Notes under the pieces: model-generated
Told to the model about the DNA's origin: nothing
The model's database searches: none
Seen by the model: only the letters and a program-made list of their open reading frames with translations
Position numbers and translations under genes: made by a program
Shown here: positions 36,834 to 45,473 of the stretch, in pieces
How positions within the stretch are numbered: position 1 is the first letter of the stretch
Layout of the letters: each line of letters begins with the position of its first letter
Assembly (NCBI RefSeq): GCF_018326285.1
Contig: NZ_AP023362.1
Coordinates: 2,480,001 to 2,544,000 of the forward strand
From: Mycolicibacterium sp. TY81
GTDB taxonomy: Bacteria; Actinomycetota; Actinomycetes; Mycobacteriales; Mycobacteriaceae
Direction of reading: 5' to 3'
DNA length: 64,000 nt

Positions 36834-37565
36834 CCGCGGCGGTGCCGCTGACCTCCCTGTTGCTGGCCGTACCGGCCGGGAGCGTTCCAGCGCCTGCGCA
36901 ACCCTGCCCCGATATTCAAGTGATTTTCGCGCGGGGCACGATGGAACCACCGGGCGTGGGCAAGGCCGGTCAGGCCTTCGTCGACGCACTGACCGCACGG
37001 GCTGCGGGCCGGACCGTCGATGTGGCCCCCGTGGACTACCCGGCGTCGCTCGATTTCGCGACCGCCGCGGACGGGGTCGTCGACGCGACGAACAGGGTCC
37101 AGAGCACAGCATCAGTCTGTCCCACCACGAAGATCGTGCTGGGCGGGTATTCCCAGGGCGCGGCGGTGGCCGCGTACATCACCGAGGACGCCGTCCCCGC
37201 CGGCGTCACCCTGCCGATGGGCATCACGGGACCGATGCCGGCATTCGTGGCAGACCATGTTGCCGCGGTCGTGCTGTTCGGCAAGCCCTCGTCCGGCTTC
37301 CTGCAGATGGTCTACACCGGTGCGCCCCCGATCACGGTCGGCTCACGTTATGTGTCGAAGACCCTCGACCTGTGCATCGCCGATGACCCGGTGTGCTCGA
37401 CGGCCGGCGGCGACAATGCCGCCCATGTGGCGTACTCCGACAACGGAATGGCCGACCAGGCAGCACAATTCGTCATGAACAAGCTCGGCCGCTCCCCTGC
37501 ACAACCCCGCGTCGAGCAGGCCGCGCCGCGCTGATCAGCGGCCGGTCAGCAGCGGAAACTCCTCG

Positions 37566-37573
37566 GCTTCGAC
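37566..37573. repeat. Target site duplication GCTTCGAC, left copy
   Basis: Identical to 39037-39044 on the other side of IS copy 2. Confidence 0.92.
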
Positions 37574-39036
37574 GGCTAAGTCCCCTGGGGTGGCGGGAAT
37601 TCGGGGACGGGGCTGAGGTGGGCGGAGATGTTCAGGCCGTGTCGGTGCCGGTGTTGGGGTGGGCCATCGCGTAGTGGTCAGTGAGTTACGTACCAAAGTG
37701 ACTCACCGAAGGAAACCGCGCGATGACCCTTGACCATTCTGCCCTGCTCGCTCAGCTCGATGCACTGAAGTCCGCTGACTCGGGTGCGGTGTTCGCCGAG
37801 TTGATCCGTTCCGGGTTGCAGCAGCTCATCGAGGCCGAGGCCACCGCGGCGATCGGCGCGGGCCGTTACGAACGCAGCGACGGCCGCACGGTGCACCGCA
37901 ACGGGCACCGCCCCCAAGACCGTCTCCACGACCGCCGGGGACATCGAGGTGCAGATCCCCAAGCTACGGGCGGGATCGTTCTTCCCGTCGCTGCTGGAAC
38001 CCCGCCGGCGTATCGACAAGGCGCTGCACGCGGTCATCATGGAGGCCTACGTGCACGGGGTGTCCACCCGCAGCGTCGATGACCTGGTGACGGCGATGGG
38101 CGTGCAGACCGGGGTGTCCAAGTCGGAGGTGTCGCGGATCTGCGCCGGCCTGGACCGCGAGATCACAGCGTTTCGGGAACGCTCGCTGACCCACACCAGC
38201 TTCCCCTACGTGTTCTGCGATGCCACCTTCTGCAAGGTCCGCGTGGGGGGCGCACGTGGTCTCCCAGGCCCTGGTGGTCGCGACCGGCGTGTCGATCGAC
38301 GGCACCCGTGAGGTGCTGGGCACCGCGGTCGGTGACAGCGAGTCGTTCGAGTTCTGGCGCGAGTTCCTCGCCTCGCTTAAGGCGCGCGGCCTATCGGGGG
38401 GTGCACCTGGTCATCTCCGATGCGCACGCTGGGTTGAAAGTCGCTGTGGCACAGCAGTTCACGAACTCATCGTGGCAGCGGTGCCGGGTGCATTTCATGC
38501 GGAACCTGCATACCGCGGTATCGGCCAAACACGCCCCGGCGGTTACCGCGGCGGTCAAGACCATCTTCGCTCACACCGAACCCGACGAGGTCGCCGCGCA
38601 GTGGGACCGGGTCGCCGACACCCTGGCCGCGTCGTTCCCGAAGGTGGCCGCGATGATGGGCGAGGCCAAGACCGACGTGTTGGCGTTCACTGCGTTCCCG
38701 AAGGCGCATTGGCAGAAGATCTGGTCGAATAATCCGATAGAGCGTCTGAATAAAGAGATCAAGCGTCGGGCCGATGTCGTGGAGATCTTCCCCAATCCGG
38801 CGGCGTTCCTTCGCCTGGCCACCGCGGTGGTCATCGAATCCCACGACGAGTGGCAGGTCACCCGCCGCTACCTCTCCGATGTCTCCATGGACGAACTACG
38901 CGCCGTGATCGCCGCCAAACACGCCGCGGCAGCACTTGCCAAACAACACCAAATCGCCTAGCGTTCACCATGACTCGTTGATCACAACGCGTGAACCACG
39001 CCAGATCCGAAGTCCACCACTCCCCGGGACGCTATC
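37574..39036 (+). mobile_element. IS256-family insertion sequence, copy 2 (inverted relative to copy 1)
   Basis: 1463 bp, otherwise nearly identical to copy 1 but in opposite orientation. Its own 8-bp duplication (GCTTCGAC) differs from that of copy 1, so the two inserted independently. It lies in the 3' end of the hemerythrin-like gene. The two copies flank a 748-bp cutinase fragment. Confidence 0.93.
37723..38961 (+). pseudogene. IS256-family transposase (copy 2, three frameshifts)
   Basis: The same 411-residue transposase as copy 1, but with one extra base in each of three homopolymers: C5 at 37911-37915, G6 at 38245-38250, and G6 at 38396-38401 (C4, G5 and G5 equivalents in copy 1). The reading frame therefore breaks into pieces. 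All three are +1 events in G/C runs, which points to consensus errors at least as strongly as to real decay. Confidence 0.88.
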
Positions 39037-39044
39037 GCTTCGAC
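39037..39044. repeat. Target site duplication GCTTCGAC, right copy
   Basis: Pairs with 37566-37573. Confidence 0.92.
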
Positions 39045-39434
39045 GCGCTGCGTGTGGTCTTCTGTGGCCTGTTGTAAGTCGGTAAGGGCGCTCTCGAATT
39101 CTGCCGAGGCCGGGTCCAGCCGGGCCATGCGGTCCAGCCGCTGCTTGGTGTCGTCCGTCTCGCCGCGCAACGACTCGACCACCAGCCCGCGCCGCACCCT
39201 CGGGTGAACCAGTAGTTCCTCGCTCACTTCCTGCGCGGTGAGCGCCGCGCGCAGCTCCGCGAAGTGCCGCCGGCGCGCAGCGGTGTCGGCCGCGTGCAAC
39301 GTCTTGCTGAACAGTTCGCGTGCCATGAGGTGCCGGGCCTTGACGTAGTCGATGACGGCATCGGTGGCAGTCGTCGATGCAGGTGTCATGAAAATCCCCT
39401 CCAAGGTCGTTCCGGCCGGTGTTCCAGCTTCTGC

Positions 39435-39459
39435 TACCCAATTCGCGGCGAAGTAAACC
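39435..39459 (-). promoter_or_regulatory. SigF-type promoter GGTTT-N15-GGGTA for the hemerythrin-like gene
   Basis: On the minus strand GGTTT (39455-39459) and GGGTA (39435-39439) have a 15-bp spacer; the ATG is 45 bp downstream. Confidence 0.78.
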
Positions 39460-39476
39460 CACCAATTGCGCCTGAA

Positions 39477-40736
39477 TCAATGCTGCGAGACGTCGGCGCT
39501 GCCCTCCTCGGGTGGCCAGTGGTGCCCCTGTGACGCCGCGCCCGGGTCGTGGAAGTCGCCGCGTGACAACGGCACCCACTGCTCGCTCGCTGCGGCCTGC
39601 TCGGCGGGGAAATCTTCCAGATCGCCGAACGGCTGCGCGTCCCACATCGCGAACGTCAGCGGTGTCCGGAGCCAGCTGTACAGCAGCAGATAGGTCGCTT
39701 CGAGCGAATCGAGGTGCGTGCGCTCCCAGCCGTGACTGCCGTCGAGCCCGAATCCGACGAGCGCGGCGCGCGTGGCCGCGCCGGCCTCGATCGCCGCCGC
39801 CACGTCCGACCGGTAATACCGAAAGATGTCGCGGGCGTAGGTGATTCCCTTTTCCTGCGCCAGCTTGCACAGCTTGCGGGTCAGGTAATAGTCGAACGGC
39901 CCGTGCATGTCGGCCATCGGGATGGTGACGCCGTGCTCCAGGGACTGCTGGCCGGGCGCGCACACGGCGTTGTCGACCGACACCAGCTCCGCGACATCGG
40001 GCGGCAGGCCGTGACTGGCGCCGTGGCCGACCTCCTCGGTGATCGTCACCATGAGCGTGGTCCGGTGTGGCAGCACGATGTTCCCCTCGGCGACGACCTT
40101 GGCCAGCGTCAATGCGATGGCCACACCGGCCTTGCCGTCGAGGTGGCGGGAAACGACGAAGCCGTCCTCCGTCAGCTCGGGGCTGGCGACCAGCGCGACG
40201 AAATCGCCGACGTTGAGGCCTAGCTTCTCGAGATCCGCGCGCGATGACACGCTGCGGTCGACGCGGACCTCGACGTCGTCCCAGCTGGTCGGCTGCGTAT
40301 CGATCTCGTCGCCGAACGCGTGACCACTCGCCTTGAGCGGCATCACGGTTCCGGTGAAGAACTGGTCGTTGTCGTCGGGCAGGATGCGGACCCGGGCGCC
40401 GGTCGCGAACCGCGCCGAGAAGGTGCCGACGGGCACGAGCGCCAGCCGGCCGTTGTCCTTGAGTTCGCGGACCATGCAGCCGATGGTGTCGGCGTGCACC
40501 ACGATGGCGCGGTCGGTGGTCTGCGACCGCCCCGGCAGTTCGGCGATGAGTGCACCGCGCCGGGTCAGCGTGAATGGCACGCCGAGTTTCGTCAGGGTCT
40601 GGCCGATCAGTTGCATCACGGCATCGGTGCGACCCGAGGGGCTCGGCGTCTGCAGCAGCGCCAGCAGGGTGTCGACCATCCAGCCCCGGTCGTCCGGCGA
40701 CATCCGTACGTTCTCGGCATCGTCGGGCTCAGCCAT
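39477..40736 (-). CDS. NAGGN-system M42-family peptidase
   Basis: The 419-residue protein has M42/M18-type metallopeptidase motifs: AIVVHADTIGCMV (His-x-Asp), SRHLDGKAGVAIAL (bridging Asp), TITEEVGHGAS (catalytic Glu and ligand Glu) and ADMHGPFDYYLT near the C terminus. It matches the peptidase regularly encoded with N-acetylglutaminylglutamine amide synthesis genes and is the third gene of that operon, 14 bp after the synthetase stop. Its role is presumed to be osmolyte turnover or processing. GGAG precedes the ATG pair at 40736/40739. Confidence 0.9.
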   Translation of the reverse strand: MAEPDDAENVRMSPDDRGWMVDTLLALLQTPSPSGRTDAVMQLIGQTLTKLGVPFTLTRRGALIAELPGRSQTTDRAIVVHADTIGCMVRELKDNGRLALVPVGTFSARFATGARVRILPDDNDQFFTGTVMPLKASGHAFGDEIDTQPTSWDDVEVRVDRSVSSRADLEKLGLNVGDFVALVASPELTEDGFVVSRHLDGKAGVAIALTLAKVVAEGNIVLPHRTTLMVTITEEVGHGASHGLPPDVAELVSVDNAVCAPGQQSLEHGVTIPMADMHGPFDYYLTRKLCKLAQEKGITYARDIFRYYRSDVAAAIEAGAATRAALVGFGLDGSHGWERTHLDSLEATYLLLYSWLRTPLTFAMWDAQPFGDLEDFPAEQAAASEQWVPLSRGDFHDPGAASQGHHWPPEEGSADVSQH

Positions 40737-40750
40737 CATCTCTCCAAATG

Positions 40751-42472
40751 TCAGTGTTGCTCGATCGGGTCGGGATGCCAGGCCCACGGCGTCGCTGCGG
40801 TTCGCGGGAACAGCAGATCGATGAACGCCTGTGCGGTCGGCCGCGGCTCGTGATTGGCGAGGCCGGGCCGCTCGTTGGCTTCGATGAAGACGTACTCCTC
40901 GCCGCTCACCGACGGCACGATCAGATCGATCCCGGTCACCGGAATCTCGATCGCAGCGGCCGCGTCGACCGCCACTTTCGCCAGCATGGGGTTGAGTTCG
41001 TCGGTGACGTCGTGAATGGTCCCACCGGTGTGCAGGTTCGCGGTGTGCCGCACGATGAGGCGTTCGTTGGCGGGCAGCACATCGTCCAGCTGCCAGCCCG
41101 CCTTGTGCACGGTGTCATCGGTGACGCTGTCCAGCGGGATCACCGACTCCCCGTGCGTGGCCACCGACCGGCGCCGGCTCTGCGCTTCGATCAGCTGGCG
41201 GATGGTGTGGGTGCCGGTGCCGATCACCTCGGGTGGCCGGCGGAGGGCGGCGGCGATCACCTTGCCGTCGATGACGATGATGCGCAAATCCTCACCCTCA
41301 CAACGCTCTTCGATGAGAACATCGGGGCAGTGCTGCACGGCGAGCCCGATGGCCCGGTTGAGTTCGTCGGGTGTGGTGACCCCGACGGTGATGCCCGCGC
41401 CCTGTTCTCCGCGGGCGGGCTTGACGACAGCGCTGCCCACCTTCTCCAGGAAGCGGCAGTCCTCGTCGGTGAATGTCGCAGTGCAGCCTTCCGGTATGCG
41501 GATGCCGGCCTCGGCGACGACGGATCGGGCGATGCGTTTGTCGTCACACCGGCTCATCGCCACTGCGCTGGTCAGCTCGGACAGCGATTCGCGGGTGACG
41601 ATGCTGGTCCCGCCATGGGTCAGCCGGAGGTAACCTGCCTGCGCGTCGAGCACGTCCACCGCGATGCCCCGCAGGATCGCCTCGTCGGCGATGATGCGCG
41701 CATACGGATTCAGCTGGGCCAGTTCCTCTTCCGGCTTCACCGGGGCGAACAGCGCTTCGTTGATGGCGTTCTTGCGTTTGATCCCGAGCACAGCGGGGAC
41801 ACGGGCGAAGCCGATGCGCTCATACAGCGCGATGGCACCGTCGTTGTCGTGCAGCACCGAGAGATCCATCTGTGCCCGTCCCCGCCGGACGAACTCCTCG
41901 ATCAACGAGCGCACCAGCAGGCCGCCGGTGCCGGGCCGGGTCACGGCCGGATCCACCGCGAGGCACCACAGGCTGGAGCCGTTCTCCGGATCTCCGAACA
42001 GCTGGCGGTGGTCGATGCCGGTGACCGTGCCGACGACTTGTCCGGTCGCGTCGTCGACGGCGACCAGGTACACCACCTGCGGTGCGGTCTGGCTGTTGGT
42101 CCACATGAGGTCACTGTCGGCCGGCACCATGTGGCACCGCACGTAGATGTGGTTGATCGCCACGCAGTCCTCGAGCGAATTCACCTGGCGCACGGTCAGT
42201 CCCGGCACGTCGGGCGGCCGGTACTGCATGGGCTTCGTCAGGTCGAGGCGGTAGGTGAAACTGGGGTCGATGAAGAATTCGTGGGAGTGCAGTGCCACGA
42301 AGACATGCGGCGCGTCGAGGTACATCCCGATGTCACGGCGCCCGCTGCCCTCTTCCCGCAGCGCGGTGCCGAACGCGTCGGGGTCGTGGAACGTCTGACC
42401 GAAAACCAGCCGCCCCCAACCCATGTCCTGTATGACGCCCTCGGCCCTGTCGGTGGTTTCCGTTGTCGTCAT
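40751..42472 (-). CDS. ngg: N-acetylglutaminylglutamine synthetase (GNAT plus ATP-grasp)
   Basis: The 573-residue protein combines an N-terminal GNAT acetyltransferase domain (about 90-240: SSLWCLAVDPAVTRPGTGGLLVRSLIEEF, DGAIALYERIGFARV) with a C-terminal ATP-grasp ligase. The ligase part (about 300-570) has AVVKPARGEQGAGITVGV, DVLIEERCEGEDLRIIVIDGKV, and VTGIDLIVPSVSGEEYVFIEANERPGL. This fusion makes N-acetylglutaminylglutamine from glutamine in NAGGN biosynthesis. The ATG overlaps the stop of the amidotransferase gene by 4 nt (ATGA), so the pair is translationally coupled. Confidence 0.93.
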   Translation of the reverse strand: MTTTETTDRAEGVIQDMGWGRLVFGQTFHDPDAFGTALREEGSGRRDIGMYLDAPHVFVALHSHEFFIDPSFTYRLDLTKPMQYRPPDVPGLTVRQVNSLEDCVAINHIYVRCHMVPADSDLMWTNSQTAPQVVYLVAVDDATGQVVGTVTGIDHRQLFGDPENGSSLWCLAVDPAVTRPGTGGLLVRSLIEEFVRRGRAQMDLSVLHDNDGAIALYERIGFARVPAVLGIKRKNAINEALFAPVKPEEELAQLNPYARIIADEAILRGIAVDVLDAQAGYLRLTHGGTSIVTRESLSELTSAVAMSRCDDKRIARSVVAEAGIRIPEGCTATFTDEDCRFLEKVGSAVVKPARGEQGAGITVGVTTPDELNRAIGLAVQHCPDVLIEERCEGEDLRIIVIDGKVIAAALRRPPEVIGTGTHTIRQLIEAQSRRRSVATHGESVIPLDSVTDDTVHKAGWQLDDVLPANERLIVRHTANLHTGGTIHDVTDELNPMLAKVAVDAAAAIEIPVTGIDLIVPSVSGEEYVFIEANERPGLANHEPRPTAQAFIDLLFPRTAATPWAWHPDPIEQH

Positions 42473-44271
42473 CTGCCCGCTCCGTCGACGTGGGTGGCTA
42501 GCCAGAGTTCCAGCAATCCGATCTGCCACAACGGGTTCCCCCGCAACGGGGTGAGATTGCCGTTGGGATCGTCGAGCATCCCGGCGACCGCGTCGGGAGC
42601 GAACAGACCACGGTCACGCGCGGCCTGACTGTGCAGCGCGTCGCGGACCAGGTCGAGGTAGGGGCCTGCGAGATGCTTGAGCGCGGGCACGGGGAAATAG
42701 CCCTTGGGCCGGTCGATGACGTCGGCCGGGATGACCTTGCGCGCAGCGTCTTTCAGGACGCCTTTACCGTCCTGGGCGGTCTTGAGTTCCGGCGGGCACG
42801 TCGCCGCGAGCTCGACCAGCTCGTGGTCGAGGAAGGGCACGCGGCCCTCCAGCCCCCACGCCATGGTCATGTTGTCGACGCGTTTGACCGGGTCGTCGAC
42901 GAGCATGACGGTGGTATCGAGGCGCAATGCCCGATCGGTCGCGGTGGCCGCGCCGGGATGACTGAAGTTCTGCAGCGCGAAAGCGCCCGCGGAATCGTGC
43001 TCGAGCCGCCATTGCGGTTGCAGCAGGCGGTTGACCGCGTCGTGACTGCGGTCGAAGAACGCCGCGCGGTAGTGCCGCAGCGCGTCGGCCGGATCGTTGT
43101 CGACGGCCCGCGCCATCGGCGGGTACCAGTGATAGCCGGCGAAGATCTCGTCGGCGCCCTGTCCGGACTGCACGACCTTCACATGCTGGCTGACCTCCTG
43201 CGACAGCAGGTAGAACGCCACGCAGTCGTGGCTCATCATGGGCTCGCTCATGGCTTCGATGGCACCGGAGAGCGCAGGCAGCATGCGCGCGGAGTCGATA
43301 CGGATCTGGTGGTGGTCGGTGTCGAACTGGCGGGCGATGATGTCGGAGTACTTGAACTCGTCGCCCTCCTCGCCACCGGCGGATTCGAATCCGATGGAGA
43401 AGGTGGCCAGGCCGTGCTGGCCGGCTTCGGCGAGCAGACCGACGATCAAGCTGGAGTCCAGGCCACCGGACAGCAGGCAGCCCACCGGCACATCCGCGAC
43501 CAGGCGGCGCTCGACCGCGGTGCGCAGTGCCGCCAGCACCGCGTCCCGCCAGTCGTTCTCGGTCCAGTCGGCCCGTTCGAGCGACCGCTCGAAAACCGGT
43601 TCCCAGTACGTCGTTTCCGTGCGCTTGCCGTCCCGTTCGATGCGCATGACGGTGCCCGGCGGCAGCTTCTGCACACCACGCAGGATGGTGCGCGGGGCGG
43701 GCACGACCGAGTGAAAGCTCAGATAGTGTTGCAGCGCAACAGGATCGAGTTCGGTATCGACACCGCCGGCAGCCACCAGCGCCGGCAGTGACGACGCGAA
43801 ACGCAGCGCTCCCCCGTCGGCTTCACACCAGTACAAGGGCTTGACGCCGAGGCGGTCACGCGCCAACAGCACCCGGCCCGACTCGATCTCCGCGACCGCG
43901 AAGGCGAACATCCCGTACAGGTGCTCGACGACGCGTTCACCCCACTCCTGGTACCCCTTCAGCACCACCTCGGTGTCGCTGTGCGAGAAGAAGCGGTATC
44001 CCTTGCTCGAAAGTTCCTGGCGTAGTTGGGGATAGTTGTAGATGCACCCATTGAAGACGACGGTGAGGCCGAGCTCCGGATCGTGCATGGGCTGGTGTCC
44101 GTGACTGGACAGATCGATGATGGCCAGACGCCGGTGACCCAACGCCACCCCGTCCCGCACCCATAGTCCGCTACTGTCCGGGCCCCGCGGTGCCATGCGG
44201 TCGGTCATGGCAGCAACCGCCGCCAGATCAGCACCACGGCCCCAGGCGATTTCGCCGGCAATGCCGCACAT
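42469..44271 (-). CDS. asnO: N-acetylglutaminylglutamine amidotransferase (asparagine synthetase-like)
   Basis: The 600-residue protein begins MCGIAGE, which after Met removal exposes the catalytic Cys of class II glutamine amidotransferases. HQPMHDPELGLTVVFNGCIYNY follows. The synthetase domain has the PP-loop pyrophosphatase motif LSGGLDSSLIVGLLA. It amidates the C terminus of N-acetylglutaminylglutamine to give NAGGN, a dipeptide osmolyte first characterised in rhizobia and pseudomonads. It is the first gene of the three-gene operon. GGGAG precedes the start by 12 nt. Confidence 0.94.
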   Translation of the reverse strand: MCGIAGEIAWGRGADLAAVAAMTDRMAPRGPDSSGLWVRDGVALGHRRLAIIDLSSHGHQPMHDPELGLTVVFNGCIYNYPQLRQELSSKGYRFFSHSDTEVVLKGYQEWGERVVEHLYGMFAFAVAEIESGRVLLARDRLGVKPLYWCEADGGALRFASSLPALVAAGGVDTELDPVALQHYLSFHSVVPAPRTILRGVQKLPPGTVMRIERDGKRTETTYWEPVFERSLERADWTENDWRDAVLAALRTAVERRLVADVPVGCLLSGGLDSSLIVGLLAEAGQHGLATFSIGFESAGGEEGDEFKYSDIIARQFDTDHHQIRIDSARMLPALSGAIEAMSEPMMSHDCVAFYLLSQEVSQHVKVVQSGQGADEIFAGYHWYPPMARAVDNDPADALRHYRAAFFDRSHDAVNRLLQPQWRLEHDSAGAFALQNFSHPGAATATDRALRLDTTVMLVDDPVKRVDNMTMAWGLEGRVPFLDHELVELAATCPPELKTAQDGKGVLKDAARKVIPADVIDRPKGYFPVPALKHLAGPYLDLVRDALHSQAARDRGLFAPDAVAGMLDDPNGNLTPLRGNPLWQIGLLELWLATHVDGAGR

Positions 44272-44810
44272 GGTGGAAGTCAGCTCCCTTGGTGGACGTC
44301 TCCGGCTCCACCGTACCCGATGTGCACCGTCGACGTGCGGATGATTCAAATTTGTTCTGTTGCAATATGTTTGCTCGCGGAGCTCTCAGCGATCCGATTT
44401 ACGGCCACGAAAGTGCCCGTGCCGCTGACCGCGCTCCCGCAGCGTCATCTGGCGTTTCCTGTTGATTTCCAATCGATTTCGTGATGCAGGGTCCGGTTAG
44501 CCGGCTACCGCCTTGCGCGGTAGCCGACTAACCTCGTCAAAATGTCTGTGCCACTACCCCGTTGGACAGCGGGATACGCGCGCGGACCACGCAATTGCGT
44601 CCGCTGCCGTCGGCGCCTCTGTACCGATCGCCGCCACGCGTCGAATCGACCGTATTGAGTTGTCGCTCGCGTCCGTCAAGGACTGCTCCCCTCCATGGCT
44701 CCGCTCGATCAGCTCAGGGCAGGCGCTGCCCTCGGCTTCACATACCCGGGCACGGGCCGGCCGAAACCTCCGAGCCGCAAATTGGGGAAAATCGCAGGCA
44801 CACTGGTCAG
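44272..44810. other. Divergent intergenic region with a strong hairpin
   Basis: No gene is supported in these 539 bp. An AT-richer patch (about 44345-44375) may hold the asnO promoter. Arms 44495-44511 and 44517-44533 form a 17-bp stem with one mismatch and a 5-nt loop. The hairpin lies between two divergent genes, so it is not an ordinary terminator. Confidence 0.55.
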
Positions 44811-45473
44811 GTGATCGATTTCCGCGGGTACCTGCTGGTCGCCGCCCTGCTCGCCACGACCGCCCTGACACTGGTCCTCGGGATCACCGATCCCGAGGCG
44901 CCGCTGTCCTACCCGACCCGGTTCCTGGTGTGGAACATGTTCCTGGCCTGGATCCCGGTACTGTTCGCGGCCGCGTTTGCCGCGGTGACGCGGCGCCGCT
45001 GGCTGCTTCCGCTGGGGCTGGGCTGGCTCGCGTTCCTGCCGAACGCGCCGTACCTGGTCACCGACCTGGTCCACCTGGGTGAACGGGACGAGCTGTGGCG
45101 CCACGTCCTGCAGTACGGGTTCGCGGCGTGGACCGGCATCCTGCTGGGCACCGTGTCCCTGTTACTGGTGCACAAGCGGATCGATCGCGAGTTCGGACCT
45201 GTCTGGGGCTGGCTGACCGTGGTGACGTCCGTGGGTCTCTGTGCGATCGGCGTCGTGATCGGCCGGTTCCAGCGCTGGAACTCCTGGGACCTGGTCACCC
45301 GGCCCCACGCGGTCGTGGCGGCCACGTTCGAGTGGGTGCGCTCGCCGCTGTCGTACGTGCAGTCCACCGGGGTCGGGCTGGCGGTCGCCGCGTTCTTCGG
45401 GTTGGCCTACGTGACCATCTGGGCACTGGGCGGCGTGTCCCGCCCGCGGGTCAGCGCGAGTCCAGGAAGGTGA
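44811..45473 (+). CDS. DUF1361 membrane protein
   Basis: The 220-residue protein has six or so TM helices and the DUF1361 motifs WNMFLAWIPVLFAAAF, WLAFLPNAPYLVTDLVHLG and GRFQRWNSWDLVTRP. The function of the family is unknown. The GTG start is preferred because the first TM helix begins right after it; upstream sequence in frame is not protein-like. Its 3' end overlaps the convergent response-regulator gene by 23 bp. Confidence 0.88.
   Translation: MIDFRGYLLVAALLATTALTLVLGITDPEAPLSYPTRFLVWNMFLAWIPVLFAAAFAAVTRRRWLLPLGLGWLAFLPNAPYLVTDLVHLGERDELWRHVLQYGFAAWTGILLGTVSLLLVHKRIDREFGPVWGWLTVVTSVGLCAIGVVIGRFQRWNSWDLVTRPHAVVAATFEWVRSPLSYVQSTGVGLAVAAFFGLAYVTIWALGGVSRPRVSASPGR

Larger units (their letters stand above)
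35340..37534 (+). pseudogene. Secreted cutinase gene interrupted by an IS256-family element
   Basis: Joining 35340-35364 to 36834-37534 (dropping the IS and one target duplication) restores one frame beginning MKTITCCIAAAVPLTSLLLA, a proper signal peptide, followed by a complete cutinase of about 242 residues. The mature enzyme has IQVIFARGTMEPPGVGK, the nucleophile elbow GGYSQGAAV, DDPVCSTAGG with the catalytic Asp, and HVAYSDNG with His. Cutinases of mycobacteria are lipases/esterases or phospholipases. The insertion falls in the signal-peptide codons. The remnant could start at GTG 36842 but would lack the basic N-region and the SigF promoter, so secretion is probably lost. Confidence 0.9.
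37535..39389 (-). pseudogene. Hemerythrin-like protein gene interrupted near its 3' end by IS copy 2
   Basis: Without the IS and one duplication, the frame from ATG 39389 (GGAGGGG 7 nt upstream) runs to a TGA at 37535-37537, touching the cutinase stop codon tail to tail. The native product, about 127 residues, is all-helical (VIDYVKARHLMARELFSKTL, HTQRVEAEEFPLLTGR). Its closing HxxxxEEFPLL pattern resembles hemerythrin-type iron-binding proteins. The IS removes the last 11 residues, including the EEFPLL end, and replaces them with IS-encoded sequence ending at 38982. A SigF-type promoter drives it. Iron or O2 binding is inference. Confidence 0.8.

Noticed and set aside
35357..39044. Composite transposon carrying the cutinase gene
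   Set aside because: Each IS has its own target duplication and the outer flanks do not match each other. The interrupted genes rejoin when each IS is removed singly, so there were two separate insertions.
44554..44871. Minus-strand 105-codon frame in the asnO-DUF1361 gap
   Set aside because: It overlaps the DUF1361 start, and its Arg/Ser/Pro-rich translation has no domain or start signal.
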